This document shows, one piece after another, positions 40,605-54,100 of a stretch of DNA of 64,000 bases (position 1 is the first letter of the stretch; each line of letters starts with the position of its first letter). The position numbers and the translations under genes were made by a program. The notes beneath the pieces were generated by a model. The model worked only from the letters and a program-made list of their open reading frames with translations, was not told the origin of the DNA and did not search any database. The DNA is from Glandiceps talaboti (taxonomy: Eukaryota; Hemichordata; Enteropneusta; Spengelidae), in contig NC_135552.1 in the NCBI RefSeq assembly GCF_964340395.1, positions 20,202,181 through 20,266,180 of the forward strand, written 5' to 3'.

Positions 40605-43600
40605 CGGACATACATGCATACATACGCAGACATACACACACATACATGTGCACACAGACAGACAGACATACAGACAGTCAGACACATCATGACTGCATTG
40701 TACAGCATTTTTGAACTGTAAATTCACTTATGCTAATACAAAGGAAGAAATGTTGGTCCAACTTTTATGATATTTTTGAAAACATATTTTAAAATAAACA
40801 AAACTTTGGTTAGAGAGATGTTTGATTTCAGCATGAAGATTTAACAATTTATTAAGATGACAGTAACTTTTAAAACTTATATTAAGGAGTGAACAAAACA
40901 TAATATGCACGTAAGCTGCGAAATGAGAAGTTATAATTCAGAAGCTTTCGTACTCCCTGATGAAATAAGATATTTATCAACCATGACATTTAGCAACTGT
41001 GGTATTTAGCAACCGTGACATTAGCAACCATGACATTTAGTAACCATGACATTTATCAAAATTTTTACCAATAATGACATTTTGATCAGGTCATACTTGA
41101 ACAGAGAACGAATGATAAAACCATGGTGACATTTTCATATGAAATTTTATTTCCTTTAGAAATGCTACAATTACATTTATAAAACCTTCAAATTTCCCAA
41201 ATAATACATTTAATACCAAAAAAAAGCTTCTAAAAATCATATAAAAACATGTCAGTTGATACAAAAGTGGTTTAAATTCATTCTTTTCTCTCATCTGCTT
41301 TAAGGATTATCAAAAAAATATCTGCTGATAATAAATGCTTACAAAAATCTTTAATAGTGAACTTAAAATAGCACCAACTCATTGAATTAGAGACATGATT
41401 CTTCACTCTTTAAACAGAAATACTTTCGTTGACTAAAAAAAACACAAGTTTGTTAATTTGTCATCTATATACCCTGTATGACTATTCACTTCTCTTCTCC
41501 ACATTAATTGTACTCAGTAGACAGGTATGATTCTAAAATTGTGATCCATACTTGAAATTCATATCGCTATTAAAACATAAATGACAATAACTGCAGTGTG
41601 GAATGAGTATCATAGTGTAGTACTTTCTTATCACCATAGAGATATTTACCATCAGTAAACTATTTGTTGGCATGGGAACATTTGTCACCGTGGGAAACGT
41701 GTCACAATAGGAAACATGTCACTATGAAAATAGTTAGTCGCCATAGTAACAGTATGTTACAAGGAGGAATATTGTCAAGGAGAACGTGTAACCACAGGGG
41801 ACCTCTGTTGCCATGGGAACAACTTCAACTCACTGATGACTTATTTGAAATAACACAGTGACAGTGCTACAGCTTAGAGATTATATGATTAACAGTAAAT
41901 ATGTTCTCGTTACATATTTATTGAGACTTTCTCCTGCAACTAAGGATGATTGCACAATGTCGCACAAGCTCAACAAACGAACATCGTTCATTTAGGTCAA
42001 AACCCCTTCCCCCTCCCCCTCCCCTAAAATGAACATTCATGAGTATGACATCACATTTTATATGATGTAAACCATGATGAAAACTGTAGTGGTCACATAA
42101 CTGCAATCGATGTAATGTAAAAACATGATTGTAAACAAATACTGCCAGAAACCCAGCAAGATATGTCACATTTAAAGTAAGTTTTTATCAACTTTTATAT
42201 CAACATCTCAGTAGTAAATACAAAAGCTGCTGTCATTGAGGGAGTGAAAATTTTCTGTCGAAATTTGGTTAGAAGTTCGAAAATGAAGTTCGGCAATCGC
42301 ATTGATGCCAGACCCCCTCTCCCCCCCTAAATGAGCGAAGTTCACTTATTGAGCTTGTGTGACATTGTGCGATCGTACCTAACATTGTAAAAATACGAAA
42401 TCATCCTTTTCACATATTGTACACCGACACCTACAGACTACTTTTGTCAACATTTGCTATATAAAAACAAGAAAATTCATCCAAGTATAAATTTTTACAT
42501 TTTTTTTTTAACTGTCTTCAAGTCTTCTGTATATCACCACATCTAAGTGTTACCAATCAGTGACCATCTGGTAATATGGAACATAGACTGCCTGTGGAGG
42601 TATCAAAAACACAAACAAACATCCATACTGAGGTCAAGTCATACTCCAAACTTGATAAAACATCAACTAAGTAAAAGAGTTGATAGTGCTAGCTAACTTT
42701 TTGGAAATACACTATTTTTGAAATATGTTTCACAACTTTACCGAATATTAATACAGTGAACTTGGCAGAATTTTCATTTAACATGATTTTAGGCAAAAAA
42801 ATAGTGCCAATGGCGTTGTAGCACAACTGTACAATTTGAAAAAAATGTTTACCCACATGCTGATCAATGCTTGGTATGGTGTTCATTTGCTGAATGACTA
42901 TTCAGTTGCCTATACAACCCTGTTGTTATCTTTACAATATATGTGATCATTTGGCTGTTGCTATGGGCGTGGTCTTGTTGCTAGGCACATTTACATTCAT
43001 TTTTTGAATGTTTATTCATTTGTCTATTAATCCCTATTGTCTTTGTACTATACATGATCATTTGGCTGTTGCCATTGGTGTGGTCTTGTTGCTAAGCATA
43101 TTTCCATACACATTTTGAATGTTTGTTCACTTGTCTAAGAATCCCTGTTATCTTTGTGAAATACACCACCGTTTGGCCGTTGCTATGGGCGTGGTCATGG
43201 TTGCTAGGGGTATTTGCATACATTTTTTGAATGTTTACTCACTTGCCTACCAGATAATGTTATTTGACCAGAATAACACTTCTAGAAACATCTCACCAAG
43301 TTCCAGTCTCACTGACCAAGTACTTATTGAGTCATAAGTTTTTGACCAAAGTTCACATTTTTACACCTGATTTACATATCACTGATGAGATCATTATATG
43401 CTTAGTATTTCTTCATCTATACATCCCCAGATGCATCCCCAATAAATTTCAGCCCAATCTGCTCAGTAGTTTTGGAATAAAAGATTTTTTACCAAAAAGA
43501 CACAGTTTTAGCCCTAACTTGCATATCATTATGTCGTGAACATTCCTTAATCTAAACACCCCTAAGAATGTTCCCACCAAATTTCAGACCGATCTGCCCA

Positions 43601-46600
43601 ATAGTTTTTGAGTTTAAGATTTTTGACCAAAAATCACATTTTTTACCCAAATCACACACCGGTGGTACACCCACCAAATATCATGGCAATCAGTCTGGCA
43701 GTTTTTGACTTTAAGTTGTTTACACATCCACACATCCACAGACAGATAGACAGACAGACAGACACTTTGCCATGCCTATAGCACTACTGAACCTGTTGGT
43801 TACCTTAAGTTGGATTTTTTTATCATTTACTGAGTGATAACTCTTGAAAAGTGTTTTAACAAATAGTCTCAAATATATCAGCTGATTCTCCAATTTGTGA
43901 CACAGTATGGAAAGATGACAATTGTAACTATCGACAATCATGCAGCCACGGTATACTTGCACCGCACTGATGGTACATTGTATACAACACGAACAACAAC
44001 ATGTAGATTTAGAAGGATATGAAAATAAGAAATTTCGGGTAACATGGAATAAAAATGACAACTAGACTAAAGTGTATCAATGATTGAACAAATGAAATCA
44101 AGGCATCACATGAGTTTTATGATGGCACTCAGTTACAAGTTGAGATAAACCAAAGAGTGGAAATTTTGACTAATTTTGCAAAACCATGAAATGAAAAGAA
44201 GATGTTTTCACTGGGATTACTCTCACAAAATGTTCATGAAGTAATAATGACTTTATGATGAATGAAATAAAAATCATGTGAAAATAAACAAATGATGTCA
44301 ATCCTCATGGCATTTGCCTATATTTTCATTTACGATGCAACACTCACTTGAATGTGTGTTAGAAGAAAATCATGCGTTAAGCTATAGAGCATCACAATGG
44401 AACTAAATTGTACATTTTCACACACTGGTTGTTTTTAACACTTACCAGGTTTGCATGTCTGTCTCTGTCTCTCACAAGTGGTGTCTACAACTATCGAGAC
44501 ATCAAGAATTTGCACCACAAATGACCAAGTCAGCACATTTTGACTTTGGCGACGATGACCAAAACAATTTGGTTACGAGGACACAAGACCCGAAGCAGAT
44601 TGATGTCCATTCAATTGGTGGCAAAGCATACGTGTGACTTCATGATTATCTCACCTAGTGGTGATTTCATACAGTTTCTAAGCAAGATACCAGGTGCACT
44701 TTCTGTTAGTTTACATGTTAATCAGGTTCAACCTCACCAGATGTGTGCCCTTAATAGAGTAACTCAATTATCTCAATCACACAGTTTATCTTTTGAATAA
44801 TTAACTATTTTCTTCCAAACTTGGATGAATTTTCCATTTTTGTTTCCATTCAATTATACACTATGTCTATTCTGCAAGGTTGTCATGACAATAATTACCA
44901 TAGCAACTCATTTGCATACCTATTATGTATATTATAGTATAATGGTGTGATAGAGATTAGATGATGAACACTCATTGTTTGTGATAGGTGGATTACATCA
45001 AAAGGGAAGGGGTGTGAGGAGGGGAATAAAGATCTAATGCCGACAACAAATATATCAATCTGAGATTTTGTATGCAGTAACATTTCGTGTATTAAACCTA
45101 CATAGTATTTACTTTATTGATGGAACAAATATAATAAGTTGAATGCAAATTGACTAGCCTACACGTAGACTCAAAGGACTAGTTCTACCACTCTATTTAT
45201 TTTTTTATTTATTTATTTACTTTTTTTTATTTCTATTTATTATCCTAACTGGCATTTTGATTTTTCGAGACCAGTAGGACACAGCTATCAATGTAGATGA
45301 GGAGAGACAGCGAAATTCAAAATCAAAATGTTAGTTAGTATAGCAAATATAGTGGTAGTGCTATTCCATTGTGTCTATGTGAAGGCTACAGTTTGACATA
45401 AAACTTTCTACATACAAAAAATATAGATGAAAAACAAGTAACATGAAATCTCTAAACAAATCATTAGTTTCTTTTCACTTCACACTGAAACACAAGTTTT
45501 TAGCTTCACAAATAACATACACTATTACAGTATTACAGTCCACACAATATTTCAACAATTTTTGTTTTCATTTTCCAAAATTGTCACAAACAGCATGACA
45601 CTGGTACATAGAGCATGACACTGGTGCACATTATAATAATATTGACAGGACACTTCACATTGTCAAGAATTAGAAGTTCAGTGTTTTATACACAACAGAT
45701 TTGCCAACTAAACCGTACAAAATTTGACTGCTATACAACTGCCGACATCGAAGCATTGACGAACAACAACTGTTCTTATCACATGATGGAATGTAACACA
45801 AGTCTCTGTACTTCCAACATGCTGTGCCAAATGTTAATAATATTATCACTCCAATTCAGTTGTTTACTTTCCCTGTTTGTAACAGGTTCCGGTCGTCAAT
45901 GCTTTGATGTCGGCAGCTATACTTTTCTAGAAAATAACAAGTTGTTGTCAATTTTGATAGGCAATGCAAATATTTTTGACACTGTATGAGCAACATGTTT
46001 CATTGATCAACTAAACTCTGACTTGTAATACTGCCTTGTACTTTCTAATGTGATACAGTCATTTTGTTGCAAAAAATATTTAATTTGTTGTCAATTTGTA
46101 TAAAGTTTTGACAGTTTATTTTGATGTGTCAATTTGTATGCATAGAACGCTGAATCTCAATTCTTGTTTTTCATATTTCCCTGTCACCATGGTGAAAATT
46201 TGTATGTTTAAATTGTTGCCAATAGAAAGAATATGTTACTATCTAATGTTTTGTAATGCAGTACATATATTACTTTTTATTTCAGACTTTGCATATAAAA
46301 AGTATCTGCTCATATTGAATGTATATGTGACTTTATTTTGTATCTTTTCATAAAGTATGCGGAATTCACGTTTGTGCATAAAATGGATGTCTAATTTGCA
46401 TAATATGGATGTCTAATTTGCATAACATGGATGTCTAATTTGCATAAAATGGATGTCTAATTTGCATAAAATGGATGTCTAATTAACAAGTGAAAGAAAT
46501 CTTTGATAACATTTACAATGACATGAAGTTGTAGAGGCATACATTACTACGCTAAAACCAAAATGGAGAGTTGTTATTTCAGGCATAGCTCAATTCAAAA

Positions 46601-49600
46601 TGGCATTTCATTGGAGAGTGGTTATAAGAGTTGAAATTGAGAGTTGAATTCAAAATTTGAGAGTTGTTATTTGAACAATTTGTCCACAAATCTCTGCATG
46701 CACAATAAGTTTGTTGAAATCACTGGCAATGTTGCAATGTATTACTAGTATATAATTCTTTTTTTTTTTGTTCCAAAATTTATTAATGAGTTAGCCTCAT
46801 CTTTACAATTCATCTTTTTGTTCGGAAATGACAGTGTTTACCTGATCTTCATCAGTAAAGATGGAGTCCTCTATAAACTTCTTCATTTCCTTCTGTAAAG
46901 CCAGTTTGGCATAGTGTTTCACTGCTTCCTTTCTGGGCTTGAAACTATCCACATCAATGTCATCTTGTTTTTCATAAAACATGACGTTCTTTGCCATGAC
47001 TTCGTCGCCTGGTAAGAACAGGAGGTAGGTGACAGCAGCCTCTGCAGCTTTGTTCTTCTCCTCAGCTGTGAAAAACAACATGAAAGACAGTGAATTTTGG
47101 AAATACATCACTTCAAAGAGATTATTTAGCTTTTTGATAAGGCGTAAAAAAAAAATTGTGTGGTTCTGATTACATTAAATTTTAAAAAAGGTGGGGTAGG
47201 TAGATTTTTTATTTAATTTTATGATATATATTTTTTTTCATGTGTGAGCGTCTAGTTCAGGTTTTCCATTGTTTTCCAACTGGTCTCTGTGTTGTTTATT
47301 TTTCCTATCAGATGTACAGCCATTACAGATTGGAAGAATAGTCTTATATTGTATTTTTAAGTTGGTGTCAGTTTCCGCACCCACTATTTCTTTCTTGCGA
47401 GACTTCACGATTTTTGCAATTTTATTATCATTTCTCTCAAATACGTAAAAAAAAAAAAGTTTAGGGTCATAGAATATGTAAAAGTTTTATGTAAAACTAG
47501 GTGGGGTCAGGTAACCGGAACCAAACAACTTTTTTATTGGCCTACCAAAGACCTTACTTTAAATATATACAAATGTAAAATGGCATCACCTAGAAAATTA
47601 TGACTGCAAAGAAATTATTCACCTCCTTGACAGCAATAACTAAATTACTAAATAAAAATGTTAAAAATATGTCATTTGAAAATGTTAGCAAACCATGGCC
47701 TAAAATTGATTGTTCAGATGCTTGAAAGCAAAGACCAACCCAATCAGAACAACATGAAAGTAAAATGAAAATTTTAGATGTCAAAAACTGACAACAAATT
47801 TTATAATAGCCAAGGTTATTATCAAGATCTATATTCAAAGCATTTTCCTGACACTCCTGTGATATTTTACACCAAGATACATGAAATTTTATGATAGATG
47901 AAACTGTACATGAATGAAGCTTTGTTGTTGTCATGGTAACTCAGAAAAACACAGAAAACTAAAAGAAGTTGAAGATTTTGCCAACTTTTTTGGAGAAAAT
48001 AAATCCGTCTAGTAGTTTCTTCCTCTGTGGTCTTACTGACACAACATCATTCAAATATCACTTTTATGAGTGTGCTTTTTAATACTTTTTTATAAAATTT
48101 ACAGTCAACGATAAAAACACTGGAATATAACTCACCTGTATAGTAGGCAAACTGGAGATGATGATAGCTCTGTGCTAAGAAGTCCGTTATTAATCTACCA
48201 TCTATAAGTGACAATCTATCTTCACAACCTAACTGGCAAGTTAACACACTGTGATAGTGGGCTGAGATAATACAAAGGGTAAAGGTAGAAAACTTTAATA
48301 AATGGAAGAATAGCATTTTGAAATGATTTTTTAAATAATTGAACACAGTAAGGATATCAAGTAACTTCACTGCAAAATACAATACATCAATAAATCTGCT
48401 ATCAATGGTTTTCTCACGTTATATGTTGAGTTGTGTGCTAGGAAAGTTCTGTCAAATTATTTACTTTTATTTCAACTTAAAAATAATGGAACCAGAGAAA
48501 TATTTTTCAAAGCAATAGAGTTTGACCACTGGTGTAAATCAACGGCTGGACACCATTTACTCAATTTGTAAAAGTTTTTGAGAAAATGTGTGTAGTTTTG
48601 TGTTTGGAACATTCATTGAGTTGACAACGGTTGTAATTCTGTAGTGTGCCAATATACAGGTCTCACTTCATGAATAGTATCTAGTGGTATGTTTGACAGC
48701 TATATTTACCCATCTTGAAATTTGTAGATTATTACTCCAACAAAGATGTCAAGCAAGTTTTTATGTAATCATAAAACCATATGGTACAGCTGTATCATAC
48801 GGAAATTAATATTTGTCATGTCAATAAATGTATCTCAGAACTCAACAAACAATACCAGTAGATGCTACTATGAGTCTATATGATGCTGGTAGGTGTGTGA
48901 ATATTGATTTGGTACTGTATGTGTATTGCTGTTACTCCCCGTGGTATAACCAACAGGCTCTTTTCTGTTTTGATCACATGCTTTTTAAAATGCGACTACA
49001 AACTCCTACCCATGACAAATATTACACTAAACTTTACACTCAAACAAACGAGTTCACTCTTTTGTTCTAACTTTAGTAACCACATTTCCGGTCGATAACA
49101 CCTCAGCGCTAGTGACTGACACCAGTCCCTTCAGAGGCTACTAGTAACTAGAACTGGGAAAAAAGTTGACTACATTTTCCTTCCCAAAATTGAAATGATA
49201 AACATTCAAAGATTATGAGACAAAAAAATCTTCCAAGGGACTGGAGCCAGTCTAGGTATAACCTCTTACTGCAACATTCCAAAATTTGCTGGTACTGACA
49301 TAATTCCACTTACTGGCAATAGAAAGATGAAGGTCTTGAAACTCTTCATATTCATAGGGTCCTTCACATAAGGCTGCACATTCATTATATTCTTTGTAAT
49401 AATCAGCCAATGATGCCTCAAACTGTACAATACTCTCTGGCCAGTCTTCAGATGCATATGCACTTACACCTTTCAGAGATAAGTCCTGCAATGAAAATTT
49501 GTATGTGAGGCCTACACACTCAAGAACAATGTGAAAACTGTGAAATACCTTTTTTGGCAGGAGGTGAGGTGTAGGGGTGTTTATTTATTTTCACTATCTT

Positions 49601-52600
49601 TTGACTGGAATCCTTGTAAATAAATGTTTTTAAACAATGCTATTCTATGCATTAATTCCCACAAAGAAAAGTGCAAGTAAAATACATGTAAAACACATTA
49701 TCAATAACTTGAAGTTAACAGGGAACACAACTCCAGTAAAAATAAGGTCATTTTCATGAACTTTGAGTTCTAGAGAGTTCTAATGACCTCTAAAGAACCG
49801 ATTACCTTCAATGAGAATGTCATGAATATTCACTGTTCAACCATTACATAAATAGTTCTACAAACCCTCATGGCAATGTGGTTCATAGCAAAGATCACCA
49901 AATGGTGGACAAATTCAACTTGACGTTTCTCTGAAATTACGTGTAATGTAGGTGATGTAAAATAATGACAACACTCTCCAGAACCCAAAGTCCATGAAAA
50001 TGCCATTATATTCCCGGAGCGGTGTTCCCTTATAATCTATCCTGAAAATCTCCTATATTAAATAAGATATTTGAAAACATACTAAAAACTGGACTTATTC
50101 TGCACAAAGTCAGATACAGTGGCTTCAGCAAATAGGGAACTTGCAAATCCACCATGTTGAATGTTGCATCATGGGAAATGTGATAATAAATACTAATCAA
50201 ATAGTATTGTAAACAATATTGTTACATTGTTTATAACCACCAATGATCAATTCATATTTACCCTGACCAGTGTGGGAGGTTTATTTCATTGGTAGCTCCA
50301 GATAAGATATTACGATAACCACAGATAATCCCATAGTCCTTTGCGTCTGAGCATGCTCAGTCTGAATTGCAAGTTCCCTAGTGCATCATGCTCACTTTGA
50401 AAAGATACTAAACAGTGCTTGGGACAGATGTAATAGCAGAGATTATGATGCACAAATATATCCTTAACCCAATCTCTATGTCTCTCAATAATGCTGGAAT
50501 TACTGCAAGATGAAGGTTCTATCAAGACATAAGGCACATACTAGTCTGTAAGGTACGCCGTGATGGTGCGCCCTCAAACGTATCTTACAGTCTAGGCACA
50601 TACCTGATAGGGTTTGATTTCCAAGTCACTCAGTGTCATTTGGTCAATACCATACTGGTCTTGGTAAAACTGCATGTTGCTCAGCATCATTTCATCTTCA
50701 GGATTAGCTAATAGGAAGGTATAGGCAGCTGTAGCCGCTTTCTTGGGTTGGTCCGTCTACAAAAAATACAAAGAACAGAAGTGTTTATAACAAATACCAT
50801 CATGAACAACTCAGGGTTGACAAGTCCAGTAACAACACCTTTCTTCGGTTGGTCTCATGACAAAAATTTTGGATATCAGAAAAGTTGTTTTTTTAAGATA
50901 AATTTTTTGGGGGGACAAACCCATTTGTAGTGAGGTAGTTAGACACATATAGTACAGAAACCTGTAGCACTGATACCAACCTACAATAAACAGTACAAGA
51001 TTTCTATTGGTTTACCCTGCTGACAAGTAAATGGTAATGGCCAATCCTGACTCACTTCTTAAGTTTAATGTCTTCTAACTTCTATTTGATGGTATGACAT
51101 GAAAGATTCACATAGTACACTGAATGCAGAACTAATATCTCTACATTTAATGTTTAAGCTCTGGAAAGCAGTTCATAAAGTGATGGGTGTAACCATATTT
51201 GAAAGTTTCATTGTCAAAAACGAATACAGCTTAGCTTTTTTAAAAAAAAAATTAGGTGCATGCTCGTAAAAGTCTCAGATTATGCATTTTAAGTAAACTT
51301 GTTGAATTTGAATACACACAGTGAAATACTGTGGTTCCAGTGTAATTTTTATCACAAGCTTTTTTTTCTTTGTATTAAAACTTATCAGCTATAGTCTTGC
51401 CACTACACATAGCATAATTAACTTGTCAAACACCCATCAGTAATACACTGTTGTCAATATAGAAGCATGTTGGTAACAGAAATATATTTTATATATTATT
51501 ACAAAGTGAATTCACCATAAATTATCATACTTAATTAAATTCCTGACTATGTATATTTCAAGGGTTCATAATTAAGTGCCTTACATGTGTTTTGTGTTGT
51601 CTTGGCAACAAATTATCTAATTCTGCAAGCCAAGCTGAACCTCTACTTAACCTGGGTACTAAGTACAACACTCAGACAGAGTTGGCCATTCAATCAAGTT
51701 ACATTTGTAATTATGTATTCTCTCAGTGCCATCACATCGTTACTGTATTTTGTCTTAGAATTAGGAGTAATTACAAATACAATGCATGGGTCCCTACTAA
51801 TACCCATATCATGAATATCAAGTGATCCTGTCATATACAGAACAAGGGGTCAAGGAAAGGTCACTGGTGCTAAGTTTCAGACTGAGACAGGAAATTTACT
51901 ACAGAAATATAATTTAATAATTCATACTTTCAGTTCTTAAATCTATGGTTTAGCAGATCTATAGAACTATATTAAATGTTTATTAATTAACAATACACAA
52001 ACTAATTTGTCTTTTTAAGTTGATGCCAGATTACAGGTAGGTTCATTACCCTAGTATATCACCAACCATAGTAAGTGACTGACAATCTGCCATACTATTG
52101 TTGTATCAGGATAGAACTCAGACATATTGATGATCTATCAAATACTGACTGTATTGTAATATTTATACAATTCCTGACTCATCCTAATATTTACCACACT
52201 GACTACAAAAACTGTACCTGCTAAAATCTGACAAACACTCAATGGTAAATATTATTTCACATAATTAGTATGCCATTATATCTGGCATGAAACCTCGACA
52301 TTTCAAGTTCCCTGGTATTAAAGTTATACCAATGTGTGGCGAGACATGGAATTTTAAAAGTTTACATACAGAATACTTTCAAATGGCTGTCACAGTAGAC
52401 TTCTTCTCACCTATGAATGGACCACCAAACATGAATGATGCATGAATGAATGAATGAAAGGTCTTTAGTGTAGTATAGTGTACATATGCAAATGATGACA
52501 ATCAGCTAGTGGAGGCATTATGATACTCTCACAATGACATGTGACTTTTAAATTTCCTTCTCTTTGTAAAACTAATTGTAAAGACCTCAATAGGTTTCCA

Positions 52601-52959
52601 TGCTACTGGTGACTTTACGAACATAAATTTGGTGTATCTCAAGAGCTATGCTTTCAGTTCACCTTTCAAAATCACCGTAGAGACTTTAATTTTGCATTGT
52701 TTAGTATGGAATGACTATGTATGGAGGTATTGGGATTCAACACCCATTGTCACGACCTTCTATTGAACCTTGTCTCTATTCAGATGTTAACCAAGACACA
52801 GGTGGATATGATAACACCACCAGTCTCCAATTGGATTAAATACAGCTATTGGTGGTAATAAAATAAAATTACTACATACATCCATTTGACTAGATGGGGT
52901 GAAAGAGAACTCATGAGAATTGAAACCATGGACAGCTTCTAGGCTATGAATGATGATCA

Positions 52960-53017
<58 letters not shown>

Positions 53018-54100
53018 GTGGTGATAGTGGTGGTGGTGGTGATGATGATGATGATGATGATAATGATGATGATGATATTCATGGTTTATACAGTTTCATT
53101 CTGGCCTCGATCTTCTCCCTAAAAGTCATTTTTCTTTCCAAGACATGTGCTAAAGCACGTGTCAAAACTATTACATGTAGTAAGTTGATATCAAGTAATG
53201 GGGCAAGGCTACTGTACAATGGAGGAATGTGGAGTTAGGAGAGTTGACAGGAAGGGGAGAGGTAAGAAAATGAGGGGCTGGGAATGAGTTCGTACAAGGG
53301 TAAAGCCATTTACCATCATATCACCTTTTTGTTTGTTTTTATCATTTTTCATAGTGACAGCTATGACGAAAATTTGGAATACGGCAAAGTCTCGGTGTTT
53401 GACAAATGACACGGACTTCGTCTAGACGAGTAGGGTGCCCTTTGACCCCAGTGCGAATGTCTTCTTATTGCCACGTTGTGCTTCCGTTTAGTATTCAGTT
53501 TCAAGACTCGCCTCATTCAAGTGTTAGGTCACAAACAAACATCTTAACCAACGATCTGAAACATTATTAATTGCACTTGATTGAGCAATTCTACGCAAAT
53601 GGTGCAATGACCGCGTAAAACTTTACTTAACTTACGAAAACGAATCTGGAGAGACTAAGAAGTAATACCTTATAGTACGCCATCTGCAAGTAACTATATG
53701 GGGTCCTCTTTACAAATTCACTGGTGACTTCATCACTAATCCGTTCTGGTCTCAAGCCTAAAACTTCCCCCTTGCAGTTCTTCAGACATTCGGCTTTCTT
53801 TAGTATACGGGCAAAGAACGGTAGATCAATGTCTTCTAAGAGATCTGACTCTGAATCGAATGTAGTCGAGATGTTATTACATCGTAGACGACAGTTCACC
53901 AAACTTGTACGGTAGAATTTGAACTCCGATAACGCCATTTCCATATTCTCAATGCAACCATCCCAGTCTTCAGCGGTGTACGATTGTATGGCTGAATTGT
54001 AGAGTTCGTCATATGTCGTTGAGTACTGACCGTTGCTCATGAGCATAACACTAATAAATGTCATTGCAAATAAACAGAGGACAGTATACATTTGCGCCAT
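35803..54100 (-). CDS. P3H: Prolyl 3-hydroxylase (leprecan family), 699 aa, ten exons
   Basis: Exons in coding order: 54100-53669, 50756-50604, 49485-49314, 48261-48136, 47065-46842, 38645-38283, 37607-37512, 36969-36819, 36453-36266, 35997-35803. All are GT-AG and in phase (2,100 nt). The family 3-hydroxylates proline in procollagen in the ER, using Fe(II) and 2-oxoglutarate. A signal peptide (1-24) is followed by an N-terminal TPR-like region with all four CxxxC motifs (C70/74, C105/109, C231/235, C261/265). Then comes a charged linker (370-460) and the dioxygenase domain. Iron ligands are His586, Asp588 (HPVHAD) and His656 (HGV), and the 2-oxoglutarate Arg is 666. The start at 54100 (ATCATGG) puts the signal peptide at the N terminus; an upstream in-frame ATG at 54196 would bury it. 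It ends ILGDEP, with no KDEL-like signal. P3H1, 2 and 3 cannot be told apart here. Confidence 0.95.
36514..36604. mobile_element. Short palindromic element, TAGACTGTAAG family, copy 2
   Basis: 91 bp in hydroxylase intron 8, between exons 8 and 9. The left arm is TAGACTGTACAATAGGTCAT and the right arm ends CATACCTTACAGACCA. A (GT)n/(G)n run follows directly. Confidence 0.5.
37339..37456. repeat. (GACA)n microsatellite, hydroxylase intron 7
   Basis: Interrupted GACA tetranucleotides, ending about 55 bp from exon 7. Confidence 0.97.
37886..37919. repeat. (CA)n microsatellite, hydroxylase intron 6
   Basis: About 17 CA dinucleotides in the intron between exons 6 and 7. Confidence 0.95.
38167..38282 (-). 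repeat. 31-bp minisatellite covering the exon-6 splice donor of the hydroxylase
   Basis: Nearly four units of 31 bp (landmark TTATATTATGGGATACATAC on the plus strand) end exactly at the exon-6 boundary. On the gene's strand the real donor is GCG|GTATGTATCCC. Two distal units repeat it as GTG|GTATGTATCCC and GTG|GTGTGTATCCC. The third has GC in place of GT. Confidence 0.85.
39170..40440 (+). repeat. Degenerate ~260-bp repeat, three to four copies
   Basis: The series GGATTTTGATAATTCA, GAAGGTCAA, AGACACTTGAATG, TTGAGTTATGCAGTAA and CAAGTATGGC(G/T)GCCA recurs in the same order at about 39270, 39560, 39840 and (partly) 40240. Copies are well diverged. Confidence 0.6.
40561..40602. repeat. (GACA)n microsatellite
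   Basis: Ten or so GACA units at the end of the degenerate repeat block, followed by CATA-rich DNA. Confidence 0.95.
40980..41057 (+). repeat. Short tandem repeat, ~17-bp unit
   Basis: ACCATGACATTTAGCA and variants, about five copies. Confidence 0.6.
41944..42379. mobile_element. Harbinger-like MITE, ~52-bp inverted ends, TAA flanks
   Basis: The left end GGATGATTGCACAATGTCGC and the right end (read inward) GGTACGATCGCACAATGTCA start inverted repeats of about 52 bp. They share CACAAGCTCAA and TCATTTAGG. TAA directly flanks both ends, a 3-bp duplication typical of PIF/Harbinger elements. The interior has poly-C/T runs and no transposase. Confidence 0.6.
42905..43790 (+). repeat. Composite tandem repeat: 111-bp units, then ~120-bp units, ending in (GACA)n
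   Basis: Three units of about 111 bp (landmark GTTGCTATGGGCGTGGTC, at about 42955, 43066 and 43177) are followed by three looser units with AAATTTCAG-CC-ATCTG and TTTTTGA(C/G). These end in ACACATCCACAGACAGATAG and a GACA run. The order resembles a single mobile element with internal repeats and a microsatellite tail. Confidence 0.65.
46380..46484 (+). repeat. 22-bp tandem repeat, each unit with an ATTTGCAT octamer
   Basis: Units of ATGGATGTCTAATTTGCATA; the octamer starts at 46394, 46416, 46438 and 46460, exactly 22 bp apart. ATTTGCAT is the classic POU/Oct binding site. It lies about 360 bp from hydroxylase exon 5. Confidence 0.85.
47146..47535. mobile_element. MITE with AAAAAATTGTGTGGTTC ends, copy 2 (hydroxylase intron 4)
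   Basis: About 390 bp, homologous to 25560-25871 in the same orientation. Ends are AAAAAATTGTGTGGTTC and GGAACCAAACAACTTTTTT. Confidence 0.65.
50542..50594. mobile_element. Short palindromic element, TAGACTGTAAG family, copy 3
   Basis: 53 bp: TAGTCTGTAAGGTACGCCG on the left, and CGTATCTTACAGTCTA on the right as its inverted partner. On the minus strand it begins nine bases into hydroxylase intron 2, directly beside the exon-2 donor (exon ends 50604). Confidence 0.65.
50757..53668 (-). other. Hydroxylase intron 1 (2.9 kb), no nested gene seen
   Basis: Between exons 1 and 2. AT-rich, with a (GAT)n tract at 52961-53062. Open frames are under 80 codons and unsupported. Confidence 0.7.
52961..53062. 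repeat. (GAT)n/(GGT)n microsatellite in hydroxylase intron 1
   Basis: About 100 bp of GAT interrupted by a GGT block. Confidence 0.97.

Larger units (their letters stand above)
38646..46841 (-). other. Hydroxylase intron 5 (8.2 kb), no nested gene seen
   Basis: Between exons 5 and 6. It holds a degenerate ~260-bp repeat (39170-40440), (GACA)n at 40561, a 17-bp short repeat (40980-41057), a Harbinger-like MITE (41944-42379), a composite tandem repeat (42905-43790) and an octamer-containing array (46380-46484). Open frames up to 124 codons (45615-45989) lack splice or family support. Confidence 0.7.

Noticed and set aside
45615-45989. 124-codon plus-strand frame with many Cys inside hydroxylase intron 5
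   Set aside because: No splice sites, start context, promoter or family resemblance; length is possible by chance in 8 kb of intron.
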